Shown one piece after another: positions 1 to 5,719 of a stretch of 7,387 nt of DNA. The position numbers and the translations under genes are program-made. The notes below the pieces were generated by a model, which searched no databases, was not told the origin of the DNA, and was given only the letters and a program-made list of their open reading frames with translations. Position 1 is the first letter of the stretch; each line of letters begins with the position of its first letter. The stretch covers positions 1-7,387 of the forward strand of contig CANHHI010000073.1 in assembly GCA_947460225.1 (NCBI GenBank), given 5' to 3'. Source of the stretch: Flavobacteriales bacterium (GTDB lineage Bacteria; Bacteroidota; Bacteroidia; Flavobacteriales_D; CANHHI01).

Positions 1-35
1 ATTTCAAAAAATTTTATTTTCCTAGAATTTGCAAT

Positions 36-130
36 GCATCAGAGATGCTTTAATCTGCCTACGGCAGGCGATGTAATCGCTGGGTAATCTTGCCCGTGCG
101 AAGCACGGATTAAAACGGACTATATCCGTT
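36..130. repeat. Hairpin array, block 1 (five short inverted repeats)
   Basis: Five short perfect inverted repeats lie close together: 36-48 (GCATC, loop AGA), 55-67 (CTGCC, loop TAC), 68-80 (GCGAT, loop GTA), 94-108 (CCGTGC, loop GAA) and 114-130 (AACGGA, loop CTATA). The second and third abut with no spacer. Stems are unrelated in sequence, but the first four loops are exactly three bases and are closed by a pyrimidine-purine pair. Bases 98-104 read GCGAAGC, a heptamer known to form an exceptionally stable DNA mini-hairpin. No reading frame here looks like a protein. This is probably a dispersed intergenic palindromic repeat; its function is unknown. The pairing is seen directly, and the repeat-family status is inferred from block 2. 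Confidence 0.75.
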
Positions 131-150
131 AAAAGTGGTTAAAAGTAGTT
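131..150. repeat. Short tandem direct repeat
   Basis: Bases 131-140 (AAAAGTGGTT) and 141-150 (AAAAGTAGTT) are adjacent ten-base copies differing at one position, directly after the last hairpin of block 1. They form part of the AT-rich spacer (131-193) between the two hairpin blocks. No function is visible; this may be simple slippage. Confidence 0.5.
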
Positions 151-193
151 GTTTTTTGTTGCAAATTTTTGTATTTCTTTGTATAAAAGGGAA

Positions 194-307
194 CGGTTTA
201 AAACCGCAGGCATAGCCTGTTTTCATTTGGGCGTATGCAATACGCCCCTACGTTTTGCGTGTAACTTGCCTGCGCCAAAGGCGCAGAATAAAACGCACTA
301 TGTGCGT
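194..307. repeat. Hairpin array, block 2 (five short inverted repeats)
   Basis: A second cluster of perfect inverted repeats: 194-206 (CGGTT, loop TAA), 207-219 (CAGGC, loop ATA), 229-247 (GGGCGTAT, loop GCA), 270-286 (CTGCGCC, loop AAA) and 293-307 (ACGCAC, loop TAT). All five loops are three bases with a pyrimidine-purine closing pair, and the first two hairpins abut directly, as 55-67 and 68-80 do in block 1. Bases 262-307 align with 85-130 of block 1: CTTGCC, a GAnTAAAACG-like spacer and CTAT are shared, while stem bases change in complementary fashion. The block ends 35 bases before the SMR gene, so it could be part of that gene's 5' region or the 3' region of a gene outside the window. 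Confidence 0.75.
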
Positions 308-320
308 GAAACAAATTGTG

Positions 321-328
321 TATATTTG
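321..328 (+). promoter_or_regulatory. Possible -7 promoter box for the SMR gene
   Basis: TATATTTG matches the Bacteroidota -7 consensus TAnnTTTG and lies 14 bases before the ATG at 343. No TTG box is seen at the expected distance upstream; that position is occupied by the last hairpin of block 2 (293-307). A start from here would give a very short leader. It is a weak call because of the missing -33 element. Confidence 0.3.
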
Positions 329-342
329 TGTGCAAAAAAATT

Positions 343-663
343 ATGAGTTGGATTTTATTGATTGTTTCGGGTTTGTTTGAGGTATTGTTTTCTACGTCTT
401 TAAAAATGTCTGAAAATTTTAGCAAATTGTCTTGGAGCGTGCTCACTTTGATTTCTCTTGTGGCGAGTGTTATGCTTTTGAGCAGAACCTTGCACGAAAT
501 CCCTGTTGGCACAGCTTATGCGGTGTGGACGGGCATTGGTGGGGTGGGCACGGTGCTTGTGGGCATGTTGTTTTTTCAAGAGTCCACGGATTTTTGGCGC
601 ATATTTTTTATTGTAACCCTTATTTTGTCTTTGATTGGCTTGAAATTTGTGAGTGCAGAATAA
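343..663 (+). CDS. sugE: SMR-family transporter, SugE/Gdx-like
   Basis: A 106-residue small multidrug resistance protein with four predicted membrane helices (about 3-20, 31-50, 58-78 and 84-103), the usual family length. These proteins work as antiparallel dimers in the inner membrane and exchange protons for guanidinium or small cationic compounds. The Gdx signature PVGTAYAVWTGIG is at residues 54-66. Against Gdx numbering the substrate glutamate E13 and site residues S42, Y59 and W62 are present, but position 16, tryptophan in canonical Gdx proteins, is phenylalanine. Substrate is therefore uncertain: it may be a Gdx variant or a Bacteroidota subgroup. ATG 343 is preferred over 316 because MSW is the family's usual N-terminus and the upstream extension is not conserved-looking. 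No Shine-Dalgarno sequence is visible, only an A-rich stretch. It lies downstream of hairpin block 2. Confidence 0.88.
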   Translation: MSWILLIVSGLFEVLFSTSLKMSENFSKLSWSVLTLISLVASVMLLSRTLHEIPVGTAYAVWTGIGGVGTVLVGMLFFQESTDFWRIFFIVTLILSLIGLKFVSAE

Positions 664-694
664 AAGGTATGTCGTATAAAAATGTAATATTTTT

Positions 695-724
695 TTGGAT
701 AACCCTTAAAAATTATTATATTTC
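695..724 (+). promoter_or_regulatory. Candidate promoter for the MFS gene
   Basis: A TTG at 695-697 is followed after 19 bases by TATATTTC (717-724), one mismatch from the Bacteroidota -7 box TAnnTTTG. Transcription would begin around 730, giving an almost leaderless message for the start at 733 or 739. The spacing fits; the last base of the box does not. Confidence 0.4.
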
Positions 725-732
725 CGCAAAAA

Positions 733-1977
733 ATGCTTATGCAAAACACCCACAGAAAAGTTATTGTTGCCAGTGTGATAGGCAATGCCATGGAATGGTA
801 TGATTATTTGCTTTACGCCCATTTTGCAAAAATCATTAGCACTTTGTTTTTCCCGATGCGCAATGATTTTTATTCCATGATGATTACCTTGGGCGTTTTT
901 GCGGCTGGTTTTTTGGCTCGCCCTTTTGGAGGCTATATTTTTGGGCTTATTGGCGATAACATGGGCAGAAAATCCGCACTGACAGCCTCTATTTTGCTTA
1001 TGGCAATTCCCACGGCTTTGATAGGCGTTTTGCCTAGTTACCAAACAATTGGGATATTTGCACCGCTTGGCATCATCATTATTCGCATTTTGCAGGGCAT
1101 TTCCTTGGGCGGTGAATACAGTTCTTCCACGACTTATTTGGTGGAGTCAGCACCAGAAAACAAAAGGGCTTTTTTTGGTTCTTTTTCTTCATTTTCTTTG
1201 GCTTTGGGGGTTTTGCTCAGTAGCTTAACCGTTTTTGTGATAGAAAAATTATTTAGTCAAGCGCAAATCTTGGATTTTGTGTGGCGTGTGCCTTTTTTAC
1301 TGAGTGCCGTGTATGGCATTATAGGCTTTTACATACGCAATTCCCTAGAAGAAAGTCAAGCGTTTAGTGCGCAAAAAACTGAAAATAAAATAGCACAACC
1401 TTTTCGTTTGTTGTTCCAAGCGCATAAAAAAGATATGCTGATTGCTATGGGTGTTTTTATGGGGCTGACGATTCCTTTTTATGTATTGGTTGTTTTTTCC
1501 AAGCAAATACTTACACAGGTAGGTTTTTCTCCTGATAAAGCCACTTTGCTCAATGCTTGGCTTGTATTTGTGTATATGTGGGTTACTTTGTTGTCGGGTT
1601 ATTTATCTGACAAGATTGGAGAGAAAAAAGTACTGTTTTTCTCGGCTTTATCTACGGCTTTGTTTGCCTTTGTGTTTTTTGCTTGTGTGCAAATGGCGCA
1701 AATGTTGCCTGTCTTTTTGGCTTTTACCGTAGCGGGTTTTTTGATAGGCATGTTTCAGGGTGCTGTGCCTGTTTTTTCTGCACGTTCTTTTCCTGTTTCT
1801 ATAAGAGCTAGCGGGGTTTCTTTATCTTATAACGTACCAGCTATTTTATTTGGAGGCACTGCGCCTATGCTTGTTACGGCTATGATGAATTATACGCAAG
1901 GCAATTTGACTTTTGTGGCTTTTTATGTGATGTTCGGTTCAATTTGTGCCGCCATTTCTTGTTTTTTAAAATCTTAA
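733..1977 (+). CDS. MFS transporter, metabolite:H+ symporter (MHS) family
   Basis: A 414-residue polytopic protein with about twelve hydrophobic segments, typical of the major facilitator superfamily. The opening GNAMEWYDYLLYAHF (residues 17-31) is the first-helix signature of the MHS group that includes ProP, KgtP and ShiA. The loop 2-3 motif GLIGDNMGRK is at 71-80, RILQGISLGGEYSSS at 118-132 and the family's ESAPENKR at 138-145. The second-half copy of the loop motif, GYLSDKIGEKK, is at 289-299. A hydrophilic central loop lies near 200-235. It probably couples proton entry to uptake of an organic acid, osmolyte or amino acid across the inner membrane; the substrate cannot be read from the sequence. 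A second in-frame ATG at 739 is an equally plausible start because no ribosome site separates the two. It stands 69 bases after the SMR gene. Confidence 0.9.
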   Translation: MLMQNTHRKVIVASVIGNAMEWYDYLLYAHFAKIISTLFFPMRNDFYSMMITLGVFAAGFLARPFGGYIFGLIGDNMGRKSALTASILLMAIPTALIGVLPSYQTIGIFAPLGIIIIRILQGISLGGEYSSSTTYLVESAPENKRAFFGSFSSFSLALGVLLSSLTVFVIEKLFSQAQILDFVWRVPFLLSAVYGIIGFYIRNSLEESQAFSAQKTENKIAQPFRLLFQAHKKDMLIAMGVFMGLTIPFYVLVVFSKQILTQVGFSPDKATLLNAWLVFVYMWVTLLSGYLSDKIGEKKVLFFSALSTALFAFVFFACVQMAQMLPVFLAFTVAGFLIGMFQGAVPVFSARSFPVSIRASGVSLSYNVPAILFGGTAPMLVTAMMNYTQGNLTFVAFYVMFGSICAAISCFLKS

Positions 1978-1989
1978 TCTATACCTTTG
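1959..1989 (+). promoter_or_regulatory. Promoter for the DoxX-like gene
   Basis: TTG at 1959-1961 is followed by a 20-base spacer and TACCTTTG at 1982-1989, an exact fit to the Bacteroidota promoter pattern TTG-N17-23-TAnnTTTG. The -33 element lies inside the last codons of the upstream MFS gene. Transcription would start near 1995, about 20 bases before the ATG at 2017. This separates the DoxX-like gene from the MFS gene transcriptionally, although no terminator is seen between them. Confidence 0.6.
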
Positions 1990-2016
1990 CTATCCTAAAT
2001 TAAAACATGTATCTAT

Positions 2017-2388
2017 ATGGACATTTTGAGAAAAATTGCACATTGGTCTGCGTACGCATTTTTGTTGTACATATTTGGTTATGCCAGTATTTTTAAAGTT
2101 TTACAGCTTGAAGATATGGTTAAAAATATGCAAATGCTGGGGTTTGATAAAAATTGGACTTTGGCAATTGGCATAGGGGAGCTTGTGGGCTGGATAGCTT
2201 TGCTGTTGGGCTTGAAGTTCAGAGTGCTTAAAAACATAGCGGCTTTGTATTTGTTTCCTTTTGGTGTGGGTGCCTTAACTGCGCATTTTGCCCATGGGGA
2301 ATACATGCGCTATCACAATGCACTTTTGGCAACGGTTTGTTCCGTGCTTGTTGTGGTATTAGACAAAAACTTTAAAATATCTTTTTAG
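2017..2388 (+). CDS. DoxX-like four-helix membrane protein
   Basis: A 123-residue inner-membrane protein with four predicted helices at about 8-26, 47-65, 69-90 and 98-116. The layout and motifs fit the DoxX/DoxX-like superfamily: an early GYASIFKVLQ (residues 21-30), GIGELVGWIALLLGL entering helix 2 (52-66), and a Pro-containing third helix followed by a short His-rich loop (PFGVGALTAHFAHGEYMRYH, 81-100). Members of this superfamily are often near redox or thiol-stress genes, but most have no established reaction, and I do not assign one. The start at 2017 is the first ATG after a well-formed promoter, and the gene ends 17 bases before a terminator hairpin, so it is probably transcribed alone. 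The family assignment rests on topology and short motifs, so it is moderately sure. Confidence 0.72.
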   Translation: MDILRKIAHWSAYAFLLYIFGYASIFKVLQLEDMVKNMQMLGFDKNWTLAIGIGELVGWIALLLGLKFRVLKNIAALYLFPFGVGALTAHFAHGEYMRYHNALLATVCSVLVVVLDKNFKISF

Positions 2389-2404
2389 TTTTTTCTTGAA
2401 GTTT

Positions 2405-2437
2405 GGTAAAGGGAGTTTTGCGCCCTTTGCCGTTTTT
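2405..2437 (+). terminator. Rho-independent terminator after the DoxX-like gene
   Basis: GGTAAAGGG (2405-2413) pairs with CCCTTTGCC (2423-2431), nine pairs including one G-U wobble, around a nine-base loop. A GTTTTT tract (2432-2437) follows. It ends the DoxX-like transcript and lies 20 bases before the next ATG. Confidence 0.75.
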
Positions 2438-2457
2438 ACACCTAAATATTTATTTCT

Positions 2458-3066
2458 ATGAAAAAGAAAACAACGCCAAAAAAAACGGAGACCAAAAAGA
2501 AAACCACTGATGCAAAGTCAGGTATTTCAGGTGGAAATATTTTGTTTGTGCTTTCATTCATTGTTTTTTATGCCGTTTATACTACTTATGAGTGTGGTAG
2601 AATGGGTTTTGTGGTCAATGAATTTTATGAAAATTACCAGGGCGATTTTAGAACGATAGACCCGCATTTTCTGAGTTATGATTTGTATCAACTCACTAAG
2701 CAAAGCAGAGAAAAAGAAAAACAGGAGCGTGAAAAAATGCTTGCCAGTGATACGCCTACGGACAAACCCGATATATTAGAAGGCGATATTTTCATGAGTT
2801 TGCGCTATGATGGCAAAACCTCTTTTAAAATCAGTACGTGGGGTAGAAACTCTTCGGCTTTTGCCAATTTTGGCGGTATAAGCGTGGACTTTGAAAATAC
2901 GCAATACAATAAAAAGTGGACTGATTTTATAGATATGCGAAAAGAGCATGGCACCTGGCGCATTCATAATGTAACATTCAAAGAAAATGATGCGGACAAG
3001 AGTACAAAAGACATTTTGCGCAATTATTTGGGCATAAAATCCAAATGGTTTTTTGGCTTGTTTTAA
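2458..3066 (+). CDS. Unrecognised single-span membrane protein
   Basis: A 202-residue protein I cannot assign to a known family. Residues 1-20 are very rich in Lys and Thr (KKK at 2-4, KK at 8-9, KKK at 13-15). One hydrophobic segment follows at about 27-45, so by the positive-inside rule the short N-terminus is cytoplasmic and the remaining 155 residues are outside. A strongly charged, probably helical stretch lies at 81-95, then Pro/Asp-rich sequence, then a part that looks beta-rich and aromatic (about 107-165, with STWGRNSS near 116-123 and HGTWRIHNVTF at 154-164). The C-terminus is KWFFGLF. No catalytic motif, cysteine pair or lipobox is visible. It starts 20 bases after a terminator and ends 25 bases before the OYE homologue with no terminator between, so it probably leads a three-gene operon. 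Confidence 0.72.
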   Translation: MKKKTTPKKTETKKKTTDAKSGISGGNILFVLSFIVFYAVYTTYECGRMGFVVNEFYENYQGDFRTIDPHFLSYDLYQLTKQSREKEKQEREKMLASDTPTDKPDILEGDIFMSLRYDGKTSFKISTWGRNSSAFANFGGISVDFENTQYNKKWTDFIDMRKEHGTWRIHNVTFKENDADKSTKDILRNYLGIKSKWFFGLF

Positions 3067-3091
3067 AAAAATTAAATACGTAAAAAAATAT

Positions 3092-4183
3092 ATGAAAACT
3101 TTATTATTTGAACCCTTGCAGGTGGGTGAAATCTTGCTGTCTAACCGCGTGGTGATGGCGCCTTTAACCCGTTTGAGAGCAACGGTGGAGCGTTTGCCAA
3201 CAGACATCATGGTGGAATACTACGCCCAAAGAGCTTCTGCGGGTTTGATTATCACCGAGGCTACTGTGGTGAGCGCAGATGCTGTGGGTTATCCGCAAAG
3301 TCCAGGTATATGGAACGATGCGCAAATTGTGGCGTGGAAAAAAATTACCGATGCAGTACATGCAAAAAACGGAAAAATCGTTTGTCAGCTTTGGCACGTG
3401 GGCAGAATATCACACCCTACGCTTTTAAATGGTGCATTGCCAGTTGCTCCCAGCGCTATTCAGCCAAAAGGGCATGTGAGTTTGACTAGACCGCCCAAAG
3501 ATTATGTTGCGCCAAGGGCTTTGGAAATGGCTGAAATTAAGCAAATTGTAGAAAACTTTGCGCAAGCGGCAAAAAATGCAAAATTGGCAGGTTTTGATGG
3601 CGTGGAACTACATGGCGCAAATGGCTATTTGTTAGACCAGTTTTTGCAAGACGGTACCAATAAAAGAACAGACGAATATGGCGGTTCTTTGGAAAATAGA
3701 TTGCGCTTTCCTTTGGAAGTGCTTGATGCGGTGATTGCAGAGTGGGGTGCAGGCAGAGTGGGTTACCACATTGCACCAAGATGCGATATACACGATATGT
3801 CTGATACAAATCCCACAGAAACTTTTTCTCGTTTGATGCAGGAATTGTCAAAACGCAAAATCGCTTTTGTATTTTCCAGAAGTAAGCAAGGAGAGGGGGG
3901 AATAGATGCCCAGCTCAAAGAAATATTTGGTGGGGTGTATATCGCCAATCAAATGTTGGACAAAGAAAAGGCGGAAGATTTGTTGCAAATGCAAAAAGCA
4001 GATGCAGTGGCTTTTGGTGTGCTTATGATTGCCAACCCAGATTTGGTGGAGCGTTTCAAGCAAAATGCGCCTTTGAATAAACCCAATCCAAATACTTTTT
4101 ACCCAAACCCAGAAACGTTTGAAAGCAAGGATTTTTCGGCTTATGCAGTAGGTTATTTGGATTATCCATTTTTATCTTTGTAA
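3092..4183 (+). CDS. Old Yellow Enzyme-family alkene reductase homologue
   Basis: A 363-residue TIM-barrel protein, the normal length for NemA/PETN-reductase-type Old Yellow Enzymes, which use FMN and NAD(P)H to reduce activated alkenes and nitro compounds in the cytoplasm. Visible landmarks are MAPLTR (22-27, T26 near the flavin), QLWHVGRISHP (99-109), PRAL (141-144, R142) and ELHGANGYLLDQF (172-184), with substrate-binding H174 and N177 and proton donor Y179, then TDEYGGSLENR (193-203). Several usual FMN-contacting positions differ: family VGIR becomes VGYH (H226), ANGG becomes ANQM (286-288), and FGR before the IANPDL motif becomes FGV (V310). The fold is clear, but flavin binding may be weak or altered. 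ATG 3092 is chosen because MKTLLFEPLQVG is the usual N-terminus; the frame is open to 3053, inside the upstream gene. The stop overlaps the tag start. Confidence 0.88.
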   Translation: MKTLLFEPLQVGEILLSNRVVMAPLTRLRATVERLPTDIMVEYYAQRASAGLIITEATVVSADAVGYPQSPGIWNDAQIVAWKKITDAVHAKNGKIVCQLWHVGRISHPTLLNGALPVAPSAIQPKGHVSLTRPPKDYVAPRALEMAEIKQIVENFAQAAKNAKLAGFDGVELHGANGYLLDQFLQDGTNKRTDEYGGSLENRLRFPLEVLDAVIAEWGAGRVGYHIAPRCDIHDMSDTNPTETFSRLMQELSKRKIAFVFSRSKQGEGGIDAQLKEIFGGVYIANQMLDKEKAEDLLQMQKADAVAFGVLMIANPDLVERFKQNAPLNKPNPNTFYPNPETFESKDFSAYAVGYLDYPFLSL

Positions 4184-4740
4184 TGCACGTAAATAGATGC
4201 GCTTGGTGCGAAAAAGATGATGTGTATAGACACTACCACGATACAGAGTGGGGTGTGCCTGTGCATGATGATGCAAAAATGTTTGAATTTCTGCTTTTGG
4301 AAACTTTTCAGGCTGGATTGAGTTGGCATACCATTTTGCGCAAAAGAGAAAATTTTCGTGCAGCGTTTGATGATTTTGACTATACCGCCATTGCCAATTA
4401 CCAAGCGGAAAAAATTCAAGCCTTGATGCAAGACGCTGGCATTGTGCGCAACCAGATGAAAATCAACGCCAGCATCAGCAATGCGCAGGCGTTTATGCAG
4501 GTACAAAAAGAGTTTGGCAGTTTTTCCAAATACTTGTGGGATTTTGTAGATGGCAAACCAATTGTAAATGAGCCTTGTACGATACAAGATGTGCCCCCAC
4601 GCACCGCTTTGTCGGATACCATTAGCCTTGATTTAAAAAAGAGAGGTTTTAAATTTGTGGGTTCTACGGTGGTTTATGCACATTTGCAAGCGGTAGGCTT
4701 AGTCAATGACCACGTGCTGAGTTGTTGGAAGCGAAATTAA
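4183..4740 (+). CDS. tag: DNA-3-methyladenine glycosylase I
   Basis: A 185-residue protein matching Tag, which removes 3-methyladenine from alkylated DNA as the first step of base excision repair. The zinc-binding set of E. coli Tag (C4, H17, H175, C179) corresponds to C6, H19, H177 and C181, the last two within GLVNDHVLSC. The family's HDTEWGVP is at 19-26. The catalytic-region stretch LETFQAGLSW (39-48) supplies E40 and W48, equivalent to E38 and W46. Length is essentially that of the E. coli enzyme and nothing looks broken. The ATG overlaps the preceding stop as TAATG, so translation is probably coupled to the OYE homologue. A strong terminator follows 10-20 bases after the stop. The pairing suggests joint handling of electrophile or alkylation damage, which is inference. 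Confidence 0.96.
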   Translation: MHVNRCAWCEKDDVYRHYHDTEWGVPVHDDAKMFEFLLLETFQAGLSWHTILRKRENFRAAFDDFDYTAIANYQAEKIQALMQDAGIVRNQMKINASISNAQAFMQVQKEFGSFSKYLWDFVDGKPIVNEPCTIQDVPPRTALSDTISLDLKKRGFKFVGSTVVYAHLQAVGLVNDHVLSCWKRN

Positions 4741-4750
4741 GCACGCATCA

Positions 4751-4786
4751 AAAAAACAATCGGGCGCATTTTTTGCGTCCGATTTT
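4751..4786 (+). terminator. Rho-independent terminator after tag
   Basis: AATCGGGCGCA (4758-4768) pairs with TGCGTCCGATT (4774-4784), eleven pairs with one G-U wobble, around a five-T loop, followed by TTTT (4783-4786). An A-run at 4750-4756 gives a T-run on the other strand, so it could also stop minus-strand transcription. It closes the probable three-gene operon. Confidence 0.82.
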
Positions 4787-4799
4787 ATGTAAAAAATAT

Positions 4800-4828
4800 C
4801 TGTTTTATCCTAAAATAGCTTACATTTG
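4800..4828 (+). promoter_or_regulatory. Candidate promoter for the VIT-family gene
   Basis: TACATTTG (4821-4828) is an exact TAnnTTTG box 14 bases before the ATG at 4843. Upstream, CTG at 4800-4802 stands in for the TTG element with an 18-base spacer. The -7 box is convincing, the -33 box only partial. The preceding terminator at 4751-4786 makes an independent promoter here necessary. Confidence 0.5.
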
Positions 4829-4842
4829 CTTAAAACAATATT

Positions 4843-5550
4843 ATGCAAAATACGCAAATACACGAAGAAAAGCATCTCAAAAGAAGTGATATGCTTAAAG
4901 ATATTGTTATTGGTATGAGTGACGGGCTTACCGTGCCTTTTGCTTTGTCGGCTGGTTTGAGTGGGGCGGTGGGCGAACATGTCAATTTGATTTGGGTGGC
5001 AGGTATTGCGGAAATCATTGCTGGCTCTATCGCTATGGGTTTGGGTGGCTATTTGGCTGGAAAAACCGAGCAAGACCATTACAATAGCGAATTGAAAAAC
5101 GAATATTGGGAAATAGACAACAAACGAGAGGTGGAAATTGACGAGGTGCGCAAGGTTTTTATCAATTGGGGGCTTAGTCCAGCCATTGCAGAAACGGCAA
5201 CTGCCGAAATCATCAAAGACAATGACAGGTGGGTGGACTTTATGATGAAACACGAGCTTGGTTTGGAAAAACCCGATGCCAAAAGAGCGAGCAAAAGTGC
5301 GTTTAACATCGGGTTTAGCTATATTATAGGCGGTTTAATACCTCTTTTGCCCTACTTTTTTGTGTCTGATGCTTTGGTAGGTTTGAAATTTTCCGCTTGC
5401 ATTGCGCTGGTGTGTTTGTACGTGTTTGGCTTTTTCAAAAGCAAAATTACGGGCATCAATCCTTGGCTTGGCGGGTTTAAAGTAACCATGATTGGCGCAT
5501 TGGCAGCGGCTACGGCTTTTGCGGTTGCTAAATTGATAGGTGGGGCTTAA
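4843..5550 (+). CDS. VIT1/CCC1-family Fe(II)/Mn(II) transporter
   Basis: A 235-residue membrane protein of the VIT1/CCC1 family, which exports ferrous iron or manganese from the cytoplasm in exchange for protons. The first helix carries the signature GMSDGLTVPFALSAGLSGA (24-42), with D27 at the conserved metal-path aspartate position. The second contains EIIAGSIAMGLGGYLAG (57-73) with E57 and M65. Between helices 2 and 3 a cytoplasmic region (about 74-148) is rich in Glu (E76, E83, E87, E90, E96, E98, E101), as in the metal-binding domain of the plant and bacterial long forms. Three further helices lie at about 151-172, 175-198 and 211-232. All expected parts are present. It stands alone between a terminator and an apparently non-coding region. 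Its likely role is relief of iron or manganese excess; metal choice cannot be read. Confidence 0.92.
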   Translation: MQNTQIHEEKHLKRSDMLKDIVIGMSDGLTVPFALSAGLSGAVGEHVNLIWVAGIAEIIAGSIAMGLGGYLAGKTEQDHYNSELKNEYWEIDNKREVEIDEVRKVFINWGLSPAIAETATAEIIKDNDRWVDFMMKHELGLEKPDAKRASKSAFNIGFSYIIGGLIPLLPYFFVSDALVGLKFSACIALVCLYVFGFFKSKITGINPWLGGFKVTMIGALAAATAFAVAKLIGGA

Positions 5551-5558
5551 TATATTTG
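5525..5558 (+). promoter_or_regulatory. Possible promoter facing the 5579-5719 hairpin region
   Basis: TATATTTG (5551-5558), immediately after the VIT stop codon, exactly fits TAnnTTTG. A TTG at 5525-5527 gives a 23-base spacer, the long limit of the accepted range; another TTG at 5533-5535 gives only 15. Transcription would begin near 5565, just before the long inverted repeat. Part of the box also pairs with CCAAAT at 5573-5578. TAnnTTTG boxes can occur by chance in AT-rich DNA. Confidence 0.35.
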
Positions 5559-5578
5559 GGGTTTTACTATAACCAAAT

Positions 5579-5719
5579 AAGCCCACTGCGAAATACCTTC
5601 TCGCTTTGCATTTTTTCACAATTCTCATCTTCCAATCCTTGCATACTAAAGGTTGCTGTGGGTTTCAGATTTTACCTTGCAAAAAACTGCTGTGCGATAA
5701 AACATTTCGCAGGGGGCTT
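5579..5719 (+). ncRNA. Candidate structured RNA (long hairpin) in a non-coding gap
   Basis: The gap 5551-5827 holds no credible protein but contains a long imperfect inverted repeat. Bases 5579-5594 pair with 5704-5719 at 15 of 16 positions. After a 3x3 internal loop, pairing continues (5598-5599 with 5699-5700, 5601-5604 with 5694-5697, 5608-5610 with 5688-5690, and six T at 5611-5616 with six A at 5681-5686). The 64-base apical part includes a smaller stem-loop (5633-5640 with 5649-5655). Strand is uncertain: plus is favoured by the TATATTTG box upstream and by one extra wobble pair. A long rod with internal loops recalls 6S RNA, but I see no diagnostic motif. A palindromic mobile-element remnant is an alternative. 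Boundaries are those of the pairing only. Confidence 0.4.

Noticed and set aside
36..307. CRISPR-like array
   Set aside because: There is no repeated identical unit with unique spacers of equal length; the pattern is the opposite, with varied stems and partly conserved spacers.
316..342. Nine-residue N-terminal extension of the SMR protein
   Set aside because: The family begins at the MSW at 343, and the extension would overlap the putative -7 box at 321-328.
149..346. Open frame of 65 codons across hairpin block 2
   Set aside because: It runs through the inverted repeats, has no family resemblance and ends inside the SMR start region; a chance frame.
3053..3091. Upstream start for the OYE homologue inside the preceding gene
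   Set aside because: The family N-terminus is MKTLLFEPLQVG at 3092; the extra 13 residues come from overlap with the upstream coding region and Lys-rich AT sequence.
5335..5628. Minus-strand open frame of 97 codons
   Set aside because: It mostly lies antisense to the VIT C-terminal helices and shows no family signature.
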